Source of the DNA: Bradyrhizobium sp. CB1717
Lineage (GTDB): Bacteria; Pseudomonadota; Alphaproteobacteria; Rhizobiales; Xanthobacteraceae
Length of the DNA stretch: 64,000 nucleotides
Direction of reading: 5' to 3'
Assembly: GCF_029714325.1 (NCBI RefSeq)
Contig: NZ_CP121666.1
Coordinates: forward strand, 7,905,001-7,969,000
Shown here: positions 11,285 to 19,404 of the stretch, piece after piece
Position numbering within the stretch: the first letter of the stretch is position 1
How the letters are laid out: each line of letters opens with the position of its first letter
Position numbers and translations under genes: made by a program
Notes under the pieces: model-generated
The model's database searches: none
Told to the model about the DNA's origin: nothing
Seen by the model: only the letters and a program-made list of their open reading frames with translations

Positions 11285-11300
11285 AGCAACCGCCGTGCCA
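11285..11300 (-). promoter_or_regulatory. Sigma54 promoter of nifH
   Basis: On the minus strand TGGCACGGCGGTTGCT is a perfect -24/-12 element. An IHF-like sequence (AATCAGAAGCTTA, one mismatch from WATCAA-N4-TTR) lies at 11319-11331, between the promoter and the NifA sites. Confidence 0.95.
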
Positions 11301-11372
11301 ACGCTTGACCGCGCTCCTTAAGCTTCTGATTACGTTTCTGAAAACCAACTAGCCGGTGAGTAAGGCCCTGGC

Positions 11373-11388
11373 TGTTTTAGATCTAACA
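11373..11388. promoter_or_regulatory. NifA upstream activator site 1
   Basis: TGT-N10-ACA, bases TGTTTTAGATCTAACA. It is 73 bases upstream of the nifH -24 element. The motif is an inverted repeat and can act in both directions. Confidence 0.9.
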
Positions 11389-11401
11389 GGATTTGCGCGG
11401 C

Positions 11402-11417
11402 TGTCAGAAAACTAACA
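11402..11417. promoter_or_regulatory. NifA upstream activator site 2
   Basis: TGT-N10-ACA, bases TGTCAGAAAACTAACA. It lies 29 bases from site 1 and 71 bases before the divergent plus-strand sigma54 promoter, so the pair can serve both nifH and the ArsC-like gene. Confidence 0.9.
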
Positions 11418-11441
11418 ACGACCACAACGACCACAACGATC
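11415..11441. repeat. Three tandem copies of a 9-bp repeat next to the NifA sites
   Basis: ACAACGACC occurs twice, followed by ACAACGATC. The first copy overlaps the ACA half of NifA site 2, and the array lies between the sites and the divergent promoter. Confidence 0.85.
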
Positions 11442-11487
11442 AACGCGAAAAGCCGATTTGCGCGACCTGTTCCGATGCCCTCACGTG

Positions 11488-11503
11488 TGGAACGGAACTT
11501 GCT
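11488..11503 (+). promoter_or_regulatory. Sigma54 promoter of the ArsC-like gene, divergent from nifH
   Basis: TGGAACGGAACTTGCT differs from TGGCACG-N4-TTGCW at one position only. It sits 71 bases after NifA site 2. Confidence 0.75.
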
Positions 11504-11685
11504 CCGATTCGACGACAGTGAATATGCCGGCTGGCCCGCAATCTCGCGCACCAGCGGCGAGGTTGCATACATGGTACGGCGCTTGGTGCGCGGACTTTGG
11601 AGGTGATCGGCAAGAAATTGAAGAGGCTCCCGAAGCAGCCGCGCCGTGCCAATCGTTCAGCTCAGCGCGCCTACAGAGGTATATC

Positions 11686-12099
11686 GTGGCGACAATCATC
11701 CTCTATCAGAAACCCGGCTGCGCCACTAACGCGCGTCAGATTCAAGCGCTGAAGTCCGCCGGCCACGACGTGATCGCTCAAGACATCTTGAAGGAGCCAT
11801 GGGATGCGGAGGAATTACGTAGCTTCTTCGGCAATATGCCCGTCGGCTCCTGGTTCAACCGAGCTGCGGCACGTATCAAGTCAGGCGAACTCAATCCCGA
11901 TACTATCGGCGCGGCAAGCGCACTCGCATTGATGGTGGGCGATCCGCTCCTGATACGACGACCGCTGATCGACGTAGACGGGGCACGATGTGCCGGGCTC
12001 GATCATGAGCCCGTGCTGTCGCTGCTTGGCCGCAAGACGCAAGATGATCTCGAGGGGTGTTTGCACGAAGCAAACCCCAGGCGTTGTGCGCAGGCCTGA
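11686..12099 (+). CDS. ArsC-family nitrogenase-associated protein
   Basis: A 137-residue protein of the ArsC/Spx thioredoxin-like fold. It begins ATIILYQKPGCATNARQI, which keeps one cysteine of the ArsC P-loop region; its closest family is the 'nitrogenase-associated protein' found next to nif genes. The start is the GTG at 11686 after AGAGG; the frame is open upstream to 11458 but unconserved. Expression from the divergent sigma54 promoter is expected. Its biochemical role is unknown. The CX3N arrangement is unlike the CX5R phosphatase loop of the other arsenate reductase family. Confidence 0.85.
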   Translation: MATIILYQKPGCATNARQIQALKSAGHDVIAQDILKEPWDAEELRSFFGNMPVGSWFNRAAARIKSGELNPDTIGAASALALMVGDPLLIRRPLIDVDGARCAGLDHEPVLSLLGRKTQDDLEGCLHEANPRRCAQA

Positions 12100-12557
12100 G
12101 GAAACGAAGGAGCGGCCCCCAGTCGATCAATAAAGTAAGGATGACGTTTCCCACTCCGGCTTCCTTCACGGGCAATAAGCGACGGGACCTTCGCTGAGAC
12201 GGCCCGCGCGAGTGGCTGCCCGTAAGGGGCATCGTCTATATTGCGCTCGATCGCCGCGCTTCTCGCTCTTGTGAGAGGCGGTGACAGGTGCAGCCTTTGT
12301 CGCGCATGATGTCCGCGGCCTGGATTGGATCAGAGCAACAATCCGAGATGCGGCTTCTTGAACAGACGCGCCTCTCTTGAATTGAATAAGGATCAGAACA
12401 GATCTCGACCCTGCGCGGCAGTGATCATTATGCAACTTAGCGGCATAATTGCGCTCTGCTCGCTTCCATCTTGATCGGCATCAAATCCTCCGCCCTTCCC
12501 GGTGTGTGACAGAGATATCGCGCGGCTCTTCGCGCGGATTTTGGAATGGAGAATTCG
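12100..12557. other. Intergenic stretch before ompW
   Basis: No gene, sigma54 promoter or NifA site recognised. Confidence 0.4.
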
Positions 12558-13289
12558 ATGAGAACAAGGACAGTTCTGACGAGGGCGTCACTCCTCGCGC
12601 TAGCAACCTCGTTGGTCAGCATCCCGGTACGGGCTGCAGATCTGGGCCAGGCGCCGATCTACTATAAAGCGCCCCCGATCGAACCCTTCAATCCATGGAT
12701 GATCCGCCTGCGCGTACTTGGCGTTTTGCCGGACACCGAAGGCAGCTCAGTCAGCGTCGCCGGGGTGCCCTCGCTGTCCTCACCAAGTTCTGGGCTTTCG
12801 ATCAGCGATCAAGTCATACCCGAGCTCGACATCACCTATTTCTTCACGAGAAACGTTGCCGCCGAACTCATTCTCGGCGTAACTAGCCATCACATCAGCG
12901 GCAATGGCGCGCTCACTGGCCTCGATATCGGCAAAGCCTGGCTGTTGCCGCCAACACTGACCCTGCAATATCACTTCACCGATTTCGGCGCGCTCAAGCC
13001 CTATATCGGCGCGGGCATCAACTACACCGCATTCTTCAACCAATCGGCTGCCAATACGTCGCTCGCTGGCCTTGCCGTTACGGATTTGCGCATCAGCAAC
13101 CAATTCGGCGCGGCGGTCCAATTCGGCTTCGATTACATGCTTGATCGGCACTGGGGCCTCAACTTTGACGTGAAGAAGCTATGGCTGCGGCCGGAGTACT
13201 CCGCGACCGTAAACAATGCGATTGCCGTCACCGGTCGCGCCAACATCGACCCGTGGCTCGTCAGCGGCGGCGTCACTTACAAGTTCTGA
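12558..13289 (+). CDS. ompW: OmpW-family outer membrane protein
   Basis: A 243-residue precursor of the eight-stranded OmpW barrel. A signal peptide with cleavage near VRAADLG (residue ~23) precedes a long alternating polar/hydrophobic barrel. Family features include IPELDITYFFTRNVAAELILG, PPTLTLQYHF, KPYIGAGINYT and the terminal Phe (VTYKF) recognised by the BAM machinery. The start at 12558 follows GGAG. OmpW forms a narrow hydrophobic channel; its substrate here is unknown. It lies downstream of the NifA-linked ArsC-like gene but 458 bases away. A decayed IS element begins 24 bases after its stop. Confidence 0.92.
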   Translation: MRTRTVLTRASLLALATSLVSIPVRAADLGQAPIYYKAPPIEPFNPWMIRLRVLGVLPDTEGSSVSVAGVPSLSSPSSGLSISDQVIPELDITYFFTRNVAAELILGVTSHHISGNGALTGLDIGKAWLLPPTLTLQYHFTDFGALKPYIGAGINYTAFFNQSAANTSLAGLAVTDLRISNQFGAAVQFGFDYMLDRHWGLNFDVKKLWLRPEYSATVNNAIAVTGRANIDPWLVSGGVTYKF

Positions 13290-13388
13290 CGCTAGAACAG
13301 GATCAGAAAGGGGTGAAATGGATCCGCGGAGCGGGACCGCTTGAACAGGTTTGTTAGTTGGAAACTGACCGTTCCTGATCCGTTTCTA

Positions 13389-14034
13389 TCACGCTGCGAG
13401 AAACCCTGTCTGCTGCTGTTGCTGTGGGCATGTGGCCAACGCGTCAGCGTTGTCCATCATGTCCACAGCCTTCGCAGCCTGCATCCGTTCGCGCCAGACC
13501 GCCATCGGCGCGCGATAGCCGAGTGCCTGATGAAGGCGACGACCGTTGTAGAAGGCGATCCAGTTTGCGATTCCTGCCTTGGCCTCGCGACCGTCGGCAT
13601 AGCCCTTCAACGAGATAAAGAAAGCCACGGCCGATGGGCAAATACGCGATGTCGGCCGCCCACACCTGGTTCGGCCGGTCGATCGTCATGTTGCGCAGCA
13701 GATAGGGATAGATCTTGTGGCCCGGCGCCGGCTTCGTCGTGTTCGGGCTTCGGTCCCAGCGCCGCGATGCCCATCTTGCGCATCAAGCGCTGCACGCGCT
13801 TGCGATTGTCCTGAAGCCCGTCTTCAGCATCGCGGTCATTCGCCGCGCCCACAGGAACGGCCAGGCGGTGAACAGCTCGTCGATCCGCCGCATCAGAGCA
13901 AGGTCGTTGTCGTTGGCCGGCCGCGGCGGCCGGTAGACGCCAGAGCGCGCGATGCCAAGCAACATGCATTGCCGGCGGATCGACAGCGCCTTATCGGCGC
14001 GATCGAGCATTGCTCGACGGTCCGGCGTGCTCAT
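13389..14034 (-). pseudogene. IS3-family transposase OrfB, frameshifted and deleted
   Basis: Pieces of the DDE integrase-type transposase appear in successive frames. The N-terminal part (RRAMLDRADKALSIRRQCMLLGI) is followed by DNRKRVQRLMRKMGI, then RPNQVWAADIAYLPIGRGFLYLV with the first catalytic Asp, and finally the C-terminal GYADGREAKAGIANWIAFYN. The stretch between the first Asp and the C-terminal part, which should carry the second Asp, is missing. No active transposase can be made. Confidence 0.85.
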
Positions 14035-14321
14035 CTTCCGGACCTCCGCACTAAAAAATCGTGCTCGACTGTCAGTTGTCCTATCTTGGCGTGCAGCTTC
14101 TCGATCTCACGTTCGCGAGCGTCCTCGCGCTCCCGCCCGACACCCGCGTCAAAGGCCCGGGCCGCCTTTTCCAGCACTTGCTTCTTCCAGGCATAGATCT
14201 GGTTCGGGTGAACCTCGTAGCGCTGGGCCAAATCGGCCACCATCGCCTGCTCCCGCACCGCCTCCAGCGCGATCTTTGCCTTCAGTGCCGCGTCGATCTT
14301 GCGTCTCGTCTTCTTCGTTAT
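14031..14321 (-). pseudogene. IS3-family OrfA (helix-turn-helix), start codon lost
   Basis: The frame encodes the OrfA core [19 protein letters not shown]...[16 protein letters not shown] with its helix-turn-helix and leucine-zipper region. At the expected start position the codon is ATA (14321-14319) and a stop precedes it. The end overlaps the OrfB remnant. Confidence 0.8.
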
Positions 14322-14398
14322 TGCTCACTCCGTCTATCAGACGGAGCGGCCTTTTTCCAACTAAGCCTCTGGTCCCAAATCGGGGTCCATTTCAGGGG

Positions 14399-14792
14399 AT
14401 CCGTTTGATCAAACCGGACGCGGCGAGCTCATCGAGCGCGTCCCTAACCTCGCCGCGGTGCAAACAGAGCGAGATGACGCGTCAAGTACGCGTTATCTCG
14501 CGAGACGCGGGGAGCCCAGCACTGCTCTCGCTGTGAACTCCGGGTCGCGCGGCAAGCGGTGACGGTACACAAACAAATCGACCCAGCACGCGCGTTGCAA
14601 AGGCCGCCATTTGCCGCTTGGGCCGGAGAAGAAAGGCGGCACGCCGCGAAAACGTCAATGACTTGCTGTTCTCAAATCCGCGGCGTGATGGCTACGCTCT
14701 ATCTCAGACGATCTGACCTCCGAGCGGCCAGCTCATCGCCGCGCTAGCAGTCGATGCTTGCTAGCCTTGGCAAGTGGCCGCTAATCGAGCCG
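14399..14792. other. Gene-free stretch after the IS element
   Basis: Nothing recognisable apart from the right-hand copy of the flanking GGGG. Confidence 0.5.
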
Positions 14793-15140
14793 TTAGGTTC
14801 GCTTTAACACCATGACAAGGCGGTCGACACGTTTGCCTTGCGCGAGGTGGGAGTTTACGATTTCGTCGACATCCTCAGGCGTGGACGCGCGATACCACAC
14901 TCCATCGGGATAGACGACCATCAAGGGACCAGAGTTACAAAAGCCAAGGCAGCCCGCCATCGTGAAGCCAATATCGTTGAGGCCTTGCGCTTCGATCGCC
15001 TTGGCCATTCGATCCCATAGGGGTTGTGCGCCGGAGGCGCCACAGCTGCCGTGCGGATGAGTTGGCGGACGCTGCGTGTTGCAGGCAAAGACATGATGTC
15101 TATAAAGTTGAGGAAGCTCGAATTCGGTTTCTGAGTTCAT
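14793..15140 (-). CDS. Thioredoxin-like [2Fe-2S] ferredoxin
   Basis: A 115-residue ferredoxin of the thioredoxin-like family (relatives: Clostridium 2Fe-2S ferredoxin, Azotobacter Shethna protein I). The four ligand candidates are C20, C33, C64 and C68, the last two in MAGCLGFCNSGP. Such ferredoxins occur in nif clusters, where they may donate electrons or protect nitrogenase. The ATG at 15140 has a weak AGGA site. A moderately good -24/-12 element lies about 290 bases upstream. It is separated by 1.3 kb from the nifB operon. Confidence 0.88.
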   Translation of the reverse strand: MNSETEFELPQLYRHHVFACNTQRPPTHPHGSCGASGAQPLWDRMAKAIEAQGLNDIGFTMAGCLGFCNSGPLMVVYPDGVWYRASTPEDVDEIVNSHLAQGKRVDRLVMVLKRT

Positions 15141-15427
15141 GCGCCTATCCTGTGATCAATGGGCTTCATCTGAGAAGAGACGAGATGCGAGCACATCGCC
15201 CCCAACAATCTCTTACGACTAAACGCCGCATAGACCAATTAATGCTAATGATTCCCACACGCGCTCGCCAAAGCAGGCAAAATGAGCGGGCGCCATAGTG
15301 ATGGTCGTCGCCGACGATCAGCGATAGATATCTTGGCGTCCAGAGCAGCCTCCATGATCAGCACCAATCTCTTCAGCCATCATCACGATCTTTCTGCTCC
15401 CGCTTGCTCACCATCCAACTTCTCCAA

Positions 15428-15443
15428 AGCAAGTTGCACACCA
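15428..15443 (-). promoter_or_regulatory. Possible sigma54 promoter of the [2Fe-2S] ferredoxin
   Basis: TGGTGTGCAACTTGCT keeps TGG and TTGCT at correct spacing. The best upstream NifA-like site, TGT-N10-ACG, has one mismatch. Confidence 0.4.
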
Positions 15444-16096
15444 GATGCGTAACGTTCGCCTCCGCAACGATCCCTTGCTTTGCGCGACTCACGATTGTTG
15501 CGAAGGTTACGACAATGTTGTTCGCCTCTGTTTCGGCCACGACAAACCTCGCTTAGCGTTTGACCTCCCGTTCAACCTTCTGCAGTTCGTACGCAGAACA
15601 ACCGAGACGCTCGGTTATTTGGTCCAGCTCTTGCGCTATCGTATCTTGGAATGAGCAGCGATCTTCATGACCCTCGAGCCGCCTAGCGAGGAGCTCGAAG
15701 ATCGTGCGGCGGATCGAGCGCCGTGTTCTGCCATGAGTGAGCGGCTGGCCGCATTGACCGCGCGAGCCTACAGCATCTTTTTCGCCCTGAAGCTGGACGC
15801 TGCGCTCCGCCGCTGCCCATCCATCGTTTGCTCAACAGATCGCGCCCGTCGCGAGAGCCCAAAGAGGCAGGGATGAACGCCGAGCCACCTTTGAGGCTGC
15901 AGACCAAGCCGGTCGCATCCCCATCGGCAGCAACGTTAAAACGCAATTCAGCGGTCCAAAATGGGGATCACGCTTCACACGATACGCGTCAAGACGCGCG
16001 CTTGCAGCCGGAAATGCGGAACAACGAGCACGCTCTAACCGGCCCTTACTGACGATGGTGGCGCCATTCGCTAAGAGCGTCGCACAAGCCGAGGTT

Positions 16097-16112
16097 TGGC
16101 ATGGCAGTTGCA
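16097..16112 (+). promoter_or_regulatory. Orphan sigma54 promoter on the plus strand
   Basis: TGGCATGGCAGTTGCA matches the consensus at all fixed positions, yet no recognisable plus-strand gene follows. Transcription would run toward the 3' end of the Rieske gene at 16490. No TGT-N10-ACA lies in the 130 bases upstream. Confidence 0.55.
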
Positions 16113-16489
16113 ACGCCGGCAATAACGCCAGCTGCACCGACCGGCCTTCTGACACAGGATCGTCATTCCTCATCCCCAAACGATCCTGTCAGTCTGGGTC
16201 CCGCCATTCTCCACGCCCAGACGATGCCCTCGGCGAACTTCCAGCCGCCGGGGGCATTTCCCCTCAAACATATCCACGGCGGTAGGAGGCATGTCCCGCT
16301 GCCGGCTCGATTTGACGAGCCAGCGCAAGAGCAGCTTGCTGGTGCTGCGCAGGTCGTGGAGTGCAAGGCCGCAATCCGACGAGGTGCCCGTCATCAAAAG
16401 CTGTGACACGCATCTACCAACGCTCACGCGAACAACGGCGAGGGCAAAGCGCCCTAAGGCAGCTTGAGCACAATAAAGCGATAGGCCCG

Positions 16490-16963
16490 TTAGTCCGGAT
16501 GGATCGTGACATCCATGGTTTCGTCGCTGTCCCCGAAGGGGTCGCCAAACCGGTGGTCCTCGAGCAGCTTGACGCCGCACAGGCAGACGTCACCTTCGAT
16601 TACGGCGAGCGCTACCGGCTCAAGCGATTGGCCATCGCAGGGGCCGTCGATGCACATCCCTGTGTCGACCTCGAATCTTGCACCGTGCCGGCCGCATCTA
16701 AGAAAGGAGCGGTCTGCCGAGAAAAACGTACCGGAGCCGATATTCAGCCAGACGTTCTCATGCGGACAACGATTCACGTAACCAAAATAGTCATTGCCGA
16801 AGGTGCGCACCACAATAATCGGAAACGGCCGGCTCTCGCCCTTATCGTCAATCCGCGACAGGCTAAAGCTCATGGCCCCACTCCGCTCGATGGCATCGGC
16901 CGGACAGACGACAAAAACCTCGATGTGACCGCTCATCAGGTTGCCGATTACAGGTTCGCTCAT
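16490..16963 (-). CDS. Rieske [2Fe-2S] protein of the nifB operon
   Basis: A 157-residue soluble Rieske-type ferredoxin. Ligand pairs are C66-x-H68 (NRCPHE) and C90-x2-H93 (LRCGRHG). It is a clear paralogue of the Rieske protein at 26226-26621: both share PIIVVR, the spacing of the ligand boxes and a C-terminal GPC(D/Q)G...LEPVALAV-type strand. It has about 15 extra residues at each end. The start ATG overlaps the preceding stop (ATGA), so it belongs to the nifB operon. Its electron partner is unknown. Confidence 0.9.
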   Translation of the reverse strand: MSEPVIGNLMSGHIEVFVVCPADAIERSGAMSFSLSRIDDKGESRPFPIIVVRTFGNDYFGYVNRCPHENVWLNIGSGTFFSADRSFLRCGRHGARFEVDTGMCIDGPCDGQSLEPVALAVIEGDVCLCGVKLLEDHRFGDPFGDSDETMDVTIHPD

Positions 16964-17181
16964 CCCGGCCTCGCAGTTTCCTGCTTGAAGGCTTCGATCG
17001 CAGTCCGGCTCAGCTGAAAAATCCCACGGCCACGAGCGAGCGCCCGATAAGCCGAGCTGGCACGGGCGTTGAGGACGTCAAACCACTGGTTCGGCGTGAG
17101 CTTCGCCGGACGCTCGCTGATTTGGATCACCCTTCCGTTCGGAGCGAAGCGGACGTGGATGATGACTTGTTGCGAGTTCAT
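16960..17181 (-). CDS. Small nif-operon protein of unknown function
   Basis: A 73-residue basic protein starting at the ATG 17181 (MNSQQVIIHVRFAPNGRVIQISERP) with an AGG eight bases before; the frame is open further upstream but unlikely to be used. It has a predicted beta-rich first third and a helical second half. The stop overlaps the Rieske start (ATGA), tying the pair together. I do not recognise the family beyond its position in a nif operon. Confidence 0.65.
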   Translation of the reverse strand: MNSQQVIIHVRFAPNGRVIQISERPAKLTPNQWFDVLNARASSAYRALARGRGIFQLSRTAIEAFKQETARPG

Positions 17182-17278
17182 ACCGATAACCTGTTTTGAG
17201 AACTCTAAAGATCCTGAACGGACACCGAGAATCTCGACTGTGATGTGCTTAGTTTTGGGCACCTTGGCGCGTAGGCTC

Positions 17279-17491
17279 TCATGCCAGCCTTGGACGCGCC
17301 GCCTTCTCTGCTATCGAGAAGGGCTTCTTCGCGCTCGCTTGGAGCATTTCTCTTGCTGCTCTAAGACAAGTGCATACCTCCAGCGGCATCCGGCGCGCTC
17401 CCGCCATGCTATCCGACAACGCTGCCACAAAGGACGTATCCTCCGTCCGTTGCTCATCTCTCGCGATGAGAAATACCACGCTCACCGCCAT
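17279..17491 (-). CDS. Possible small protein between the DegT gene and the 73-residue gene
   Basis: A 70-codon frame with an ATG at 17491 six bases after GAGG. It would fill most of a 349-base gap in an otherwise compact operon. The sequence (...ARRMPLEVCTCLRAAREML...) is not a known family to me. It may be real or chance. Confidence 0.35.
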   Translation of the reverse strand: MAVSVVFLIARDEQRTEDTSFVAALSDSMAGARRMPLEVCTCLRAAREMLQASAKKPFSIAEKAARPRLA

Positions 17492-17529
17492 TCAACCCTC
17501 GTTCTTCCGTGTCGTGGATGACGATCATC

Positions 17530-18729
17530 TTAGTAAATCGCGGCACCCGCTCCCACGTTTATCGACGCATCTTTCATGGTCTCCACCATAAACTCGATCT
17601 GCTTGTTCGTGAGATGGGTGTGGAACGGAAGGGCAAGAGCGCGATCTGCGATTCTTTCCGCAACCAGGAAATCGCCACGCCGATAGCCGAAGTCAAAGTA
17701 GTGTTGTTGCAAGTGTAGCGGTTGGCTATAGGCGGTGGATTCAACCTGCGCGCCGCGCAGATCATCGATAATGGCGTCGCGCCCCGATCGCGTGAAGCGC
17801 GTCCCCAGATGAACGAGATAAAGCAACCAGTTTACCTCGACCACATCGGGGCCAACATAAGGCGGCTTGATGCCCTCAAATGATTGCATATGCGCGTTAT
17901 ATAGCTGCTCGACGAACCGACGCCGCTCCAGGATTTCATCGAGACGCTTGAGCTGCGCTAGGCCCAAGGTAGCCGTGAGATCGCTCATGCCGGCCTGATA
18001 AGGCGCCGTGCTACCGACAACAACGGAAGAGCGCTCGTCCAGGCGATGGGCGCGATGCCGACGCAAGCCGAGCGCGATGTCGATATCATCGGTCACAACC
18101 ATTCCGCCTTCACCACAGGTTAGGGCCAGCGGCTGAGCAAAGTCGAACACCGCGATGTCGCCAAACCGGCCGACGAGCTCACCCTTGTAGCTCGATCCGA
18201 TCGCCTCGGTGGAATCCTCCAAAAGCAGCAGCTGATGGCGCTGGGCGACCGCGCGCAGCTCCGACCATGGCGCTGGATGACCGTTGGGATTGCCGGCGAC
18301 AATCGCCCGCGTATTGGCCGTGATGCGCTCTTCGGCCCTCGCTGGGACTAATGCTCCCGACCAATAGTCAATTTCTGCAAATACCGCTCGTGCGCCTGCG
18401 AGACTGATGGCATGCGCGGTCTCACGAAAGGAGTAGGGCGAGGCGATAACCTCGTGCGCGGGACCAATGCCGAACGCCCTCAGCGCAAGGAGGAGCCCTA
18501 TGGTACCACTCGAGACCGCAACAGCATATTTGCGACCAAGATAGGCGGCGAAAGCGTGCTCAAACGCCGCGGTAATCTGCCCGTTGGAGATCTGCGGCGA
18601 ACACAGCAGCGTTTCCACGGCAGAGAGCTCGGCAAAGGTGATATCGGGATCGGACAGTGGAATGAATGATGCATTCTCCTCCACAGTGTGCGCGCCATCA
18701 AGCCGATACTCTGCCAGTTCAGTGCTCAC
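17530..18729 (-). CDS. DegT/DnrJ/EryC1-family protein lacking the PLP lysine
   Basis: A 399-residue protein with the full length and layout of sugar aminotransferases of this family: SSGTIGLLLALRAF near residue 73, EDSTEAIGSSYKG near 171 (with Asp172 for the pyridine nitrogen), and FGDIAVFDF...GEGGMVVTDD near 189-214. The position that normally holds the Schiff-base lysine (HPxKPxTxGEGG) reads AQPLALTCGEGG, with Leu201 instead. It therefore cannot form the usual internal aldimine. The start is GTG at 18729, overlapping the upstream stop as GTGA. A nif-linked binding or scaffold role is possible; none is shown. Confidence 0.88.
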   Translation of the reverse strand: MSTELAEYRLDGAHTVEENASFIPLSDPDITFAELSAVETLLCSPQISNGQITAAFEHAFAAYLGRKYAVAVSSGTIGLLLALRAFGIGPAHEVIASPYSFRETAHAISLAGARAVFAEIDYWSGALVPARAEERITANTRAIVAGNPNGHPAPWSELRAVAQRHQLLLLEDSTEAIGSSYKGELVGRFGDIAVFDFAQPLALTCGEGGMVVTDDIDIALGLRRHRAHRLDERSSVVVGSTAPYQAGMSDLTATLGLAQLKRLDEILERRRFVEQLYNAHMQSFEGIKPPYVGPDVVEVNWLLYLVHLGTRFTRSGRDAIIDDLRGAQVESTAYSQPLHLQQHYFDFGYRRGDFLVAERIADRALALPFHTHLTNKQIEFMVETMKDASINVGAGAAIY

Positions 18730-18995
18730 CGCCCAACATTCCTTTTGGCCAACACTATGCCGGTCGCCCGCGTCGGATCGGCCGTAATCTGCACGCAGTG
18801 ATCCGATCCATCGATCAGATGAAGGTCGAAACGCGGAAACTGCCGGAACGGCTGGTCCGCCACATCCGACGCATCACAGCGCACCCAAGCAAGCTGCGGA
18901 AAGCGGCGCTGCAGCTCGACAAACGAACCCTTCTCGGCGCCATCGGCTGCAAGCAGCCGCTCGATTTCGATCAATTCCTCCGCGGTGAGCGCCAT
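18726..18995 (-). CDS. Conserved small nif-cluster protein (DUF6129-like)
   Basis: An 89-residue acidic protein: MALTAEELIEIERLLAADGAE at the N-terminus, then a predicted beta-rich C-terminal half ending in DLHLIDGSDHCVQITADP...IVLAKR. I recall similar proteins from nif clusters of other proteobacteria (the domain name is from memory). The start at 18995 follows AGAGGAG. Its stop overlaps the GTG of the DegT-family gene (GTGA), so the two are translationally coupled. Confidence 0.75.
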   Translation of the reverse strand: MALTAEELIEIERLLAADGAEKGSFVELQRRFPQLAWVRCDASDVADQPFRQFPRFDLHLIDGSDHCVQITADPTRATGIVLAKRNVGR

Positions 18996-19029
18996 CGTGG
19001 CTCCTCTGTGGCTCGTGAAAGGCGGGGCA

Positions 19030-19389
19030 TCATTGCCAAAACAGACGCTCCGGATCCGCATTCAATTCGTCGATTGCAGAAGTCAACCGATGGTAAAGGC
19101 TGTAAAATTCCCAGATTCCGCGCGCGTGGTTCTTGCGAAACAGCTTCCAGATCCCGCTCACGGCATCATAATGAATCAGCGCGACATCGATGAGTGCGCC
19201 ATCCTCGTCGATGTTGCGCGAGCAACAGGGGCTCTCGACGAGGTAACCGCCCCTCACCGGCGTCACGTTCGGCGAGACGTAGAGATAGCGCTTGCGCGAG
19301 CTCAAGCCGCGCTCGATCCGTTTACGATCGAGCTCGTTGGGGTGAGGCACCAGCCCGGCCTTTACCTTTCTCATCAGCGCAGCATTCAT
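19030..19389 (-). CDS. Conserved nif-cluster protein (DUF3024-like)
   Basis: A 119-residue basic protein beginning MNAALMRKVKAGLVPHPNELDRKRIERGLSSRKRY-like sequence, followed by VESPCCSRNIDEDG with a CC pair and a DVALIHYDAVSGIWKLFRKNHA segment. The same architecture occurs beside nif genes in other diazotrophs (recollection, not searched). The CC pair could bind a metal or cluster. It follows the NifZ-like gene by 15 bases. Confidence 0.75.
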   Translation of the reverse strand: MNAALMRKVKAGLVPHPNELDRKRIERGLSSRKRYLYVSPNVTPVRGGYLVESPCCSRNIDEDGALIDVALIHYDAVSGIWKLFRKNHARGIWEFYSLYHRLTSAIDELNADPERLFWQ

Positions 19390-19404
19390 GGCGAAAGCCT
19401 CCAT

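Larger units (their letters stand above)
13314..14394 (-). mobile_element. Degenerate IS3-family insertion sequence (1081 bp)
   Basis: Imperfect terminal inverted repeats of about 40 bases are visible: both ends begin TGAAATGGA and share an internal TTAGTTGGAAA. The four-base sequence GGGG flanks it on both sides (13310-13313 and 14395-14398), a plausible target duplication. Inside are remains of OrfA and OrfB on the minus strand. At 1081 bp it is shorter than intact IS3 elements, which fits internal deletion. Confidence 0.85.
15141..16489. other. 1.3-kb stretch without a recognisable gene
   Basis: Several short frames exist on both strands but none has recognisable domains. It contains two sigma54-like promoters pointing in opposite directions (15428-15443 minus, 16097-16112 plus). 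Confidence 0.5.

Noticed and set aside
11574..11589. TGGTACGGCGCTTGGT as a second sigma54 promoter before the ArsC-like gene
   Set aside because: The -12 half reads TTGG, and a better element exists at 11488-11503.
16361..17017. A 218-codon plus-strand frame opposite the Rieske gene
   Set aside because: It is antisense to a protein with clear Rieske motifs and shows no domain of its own.
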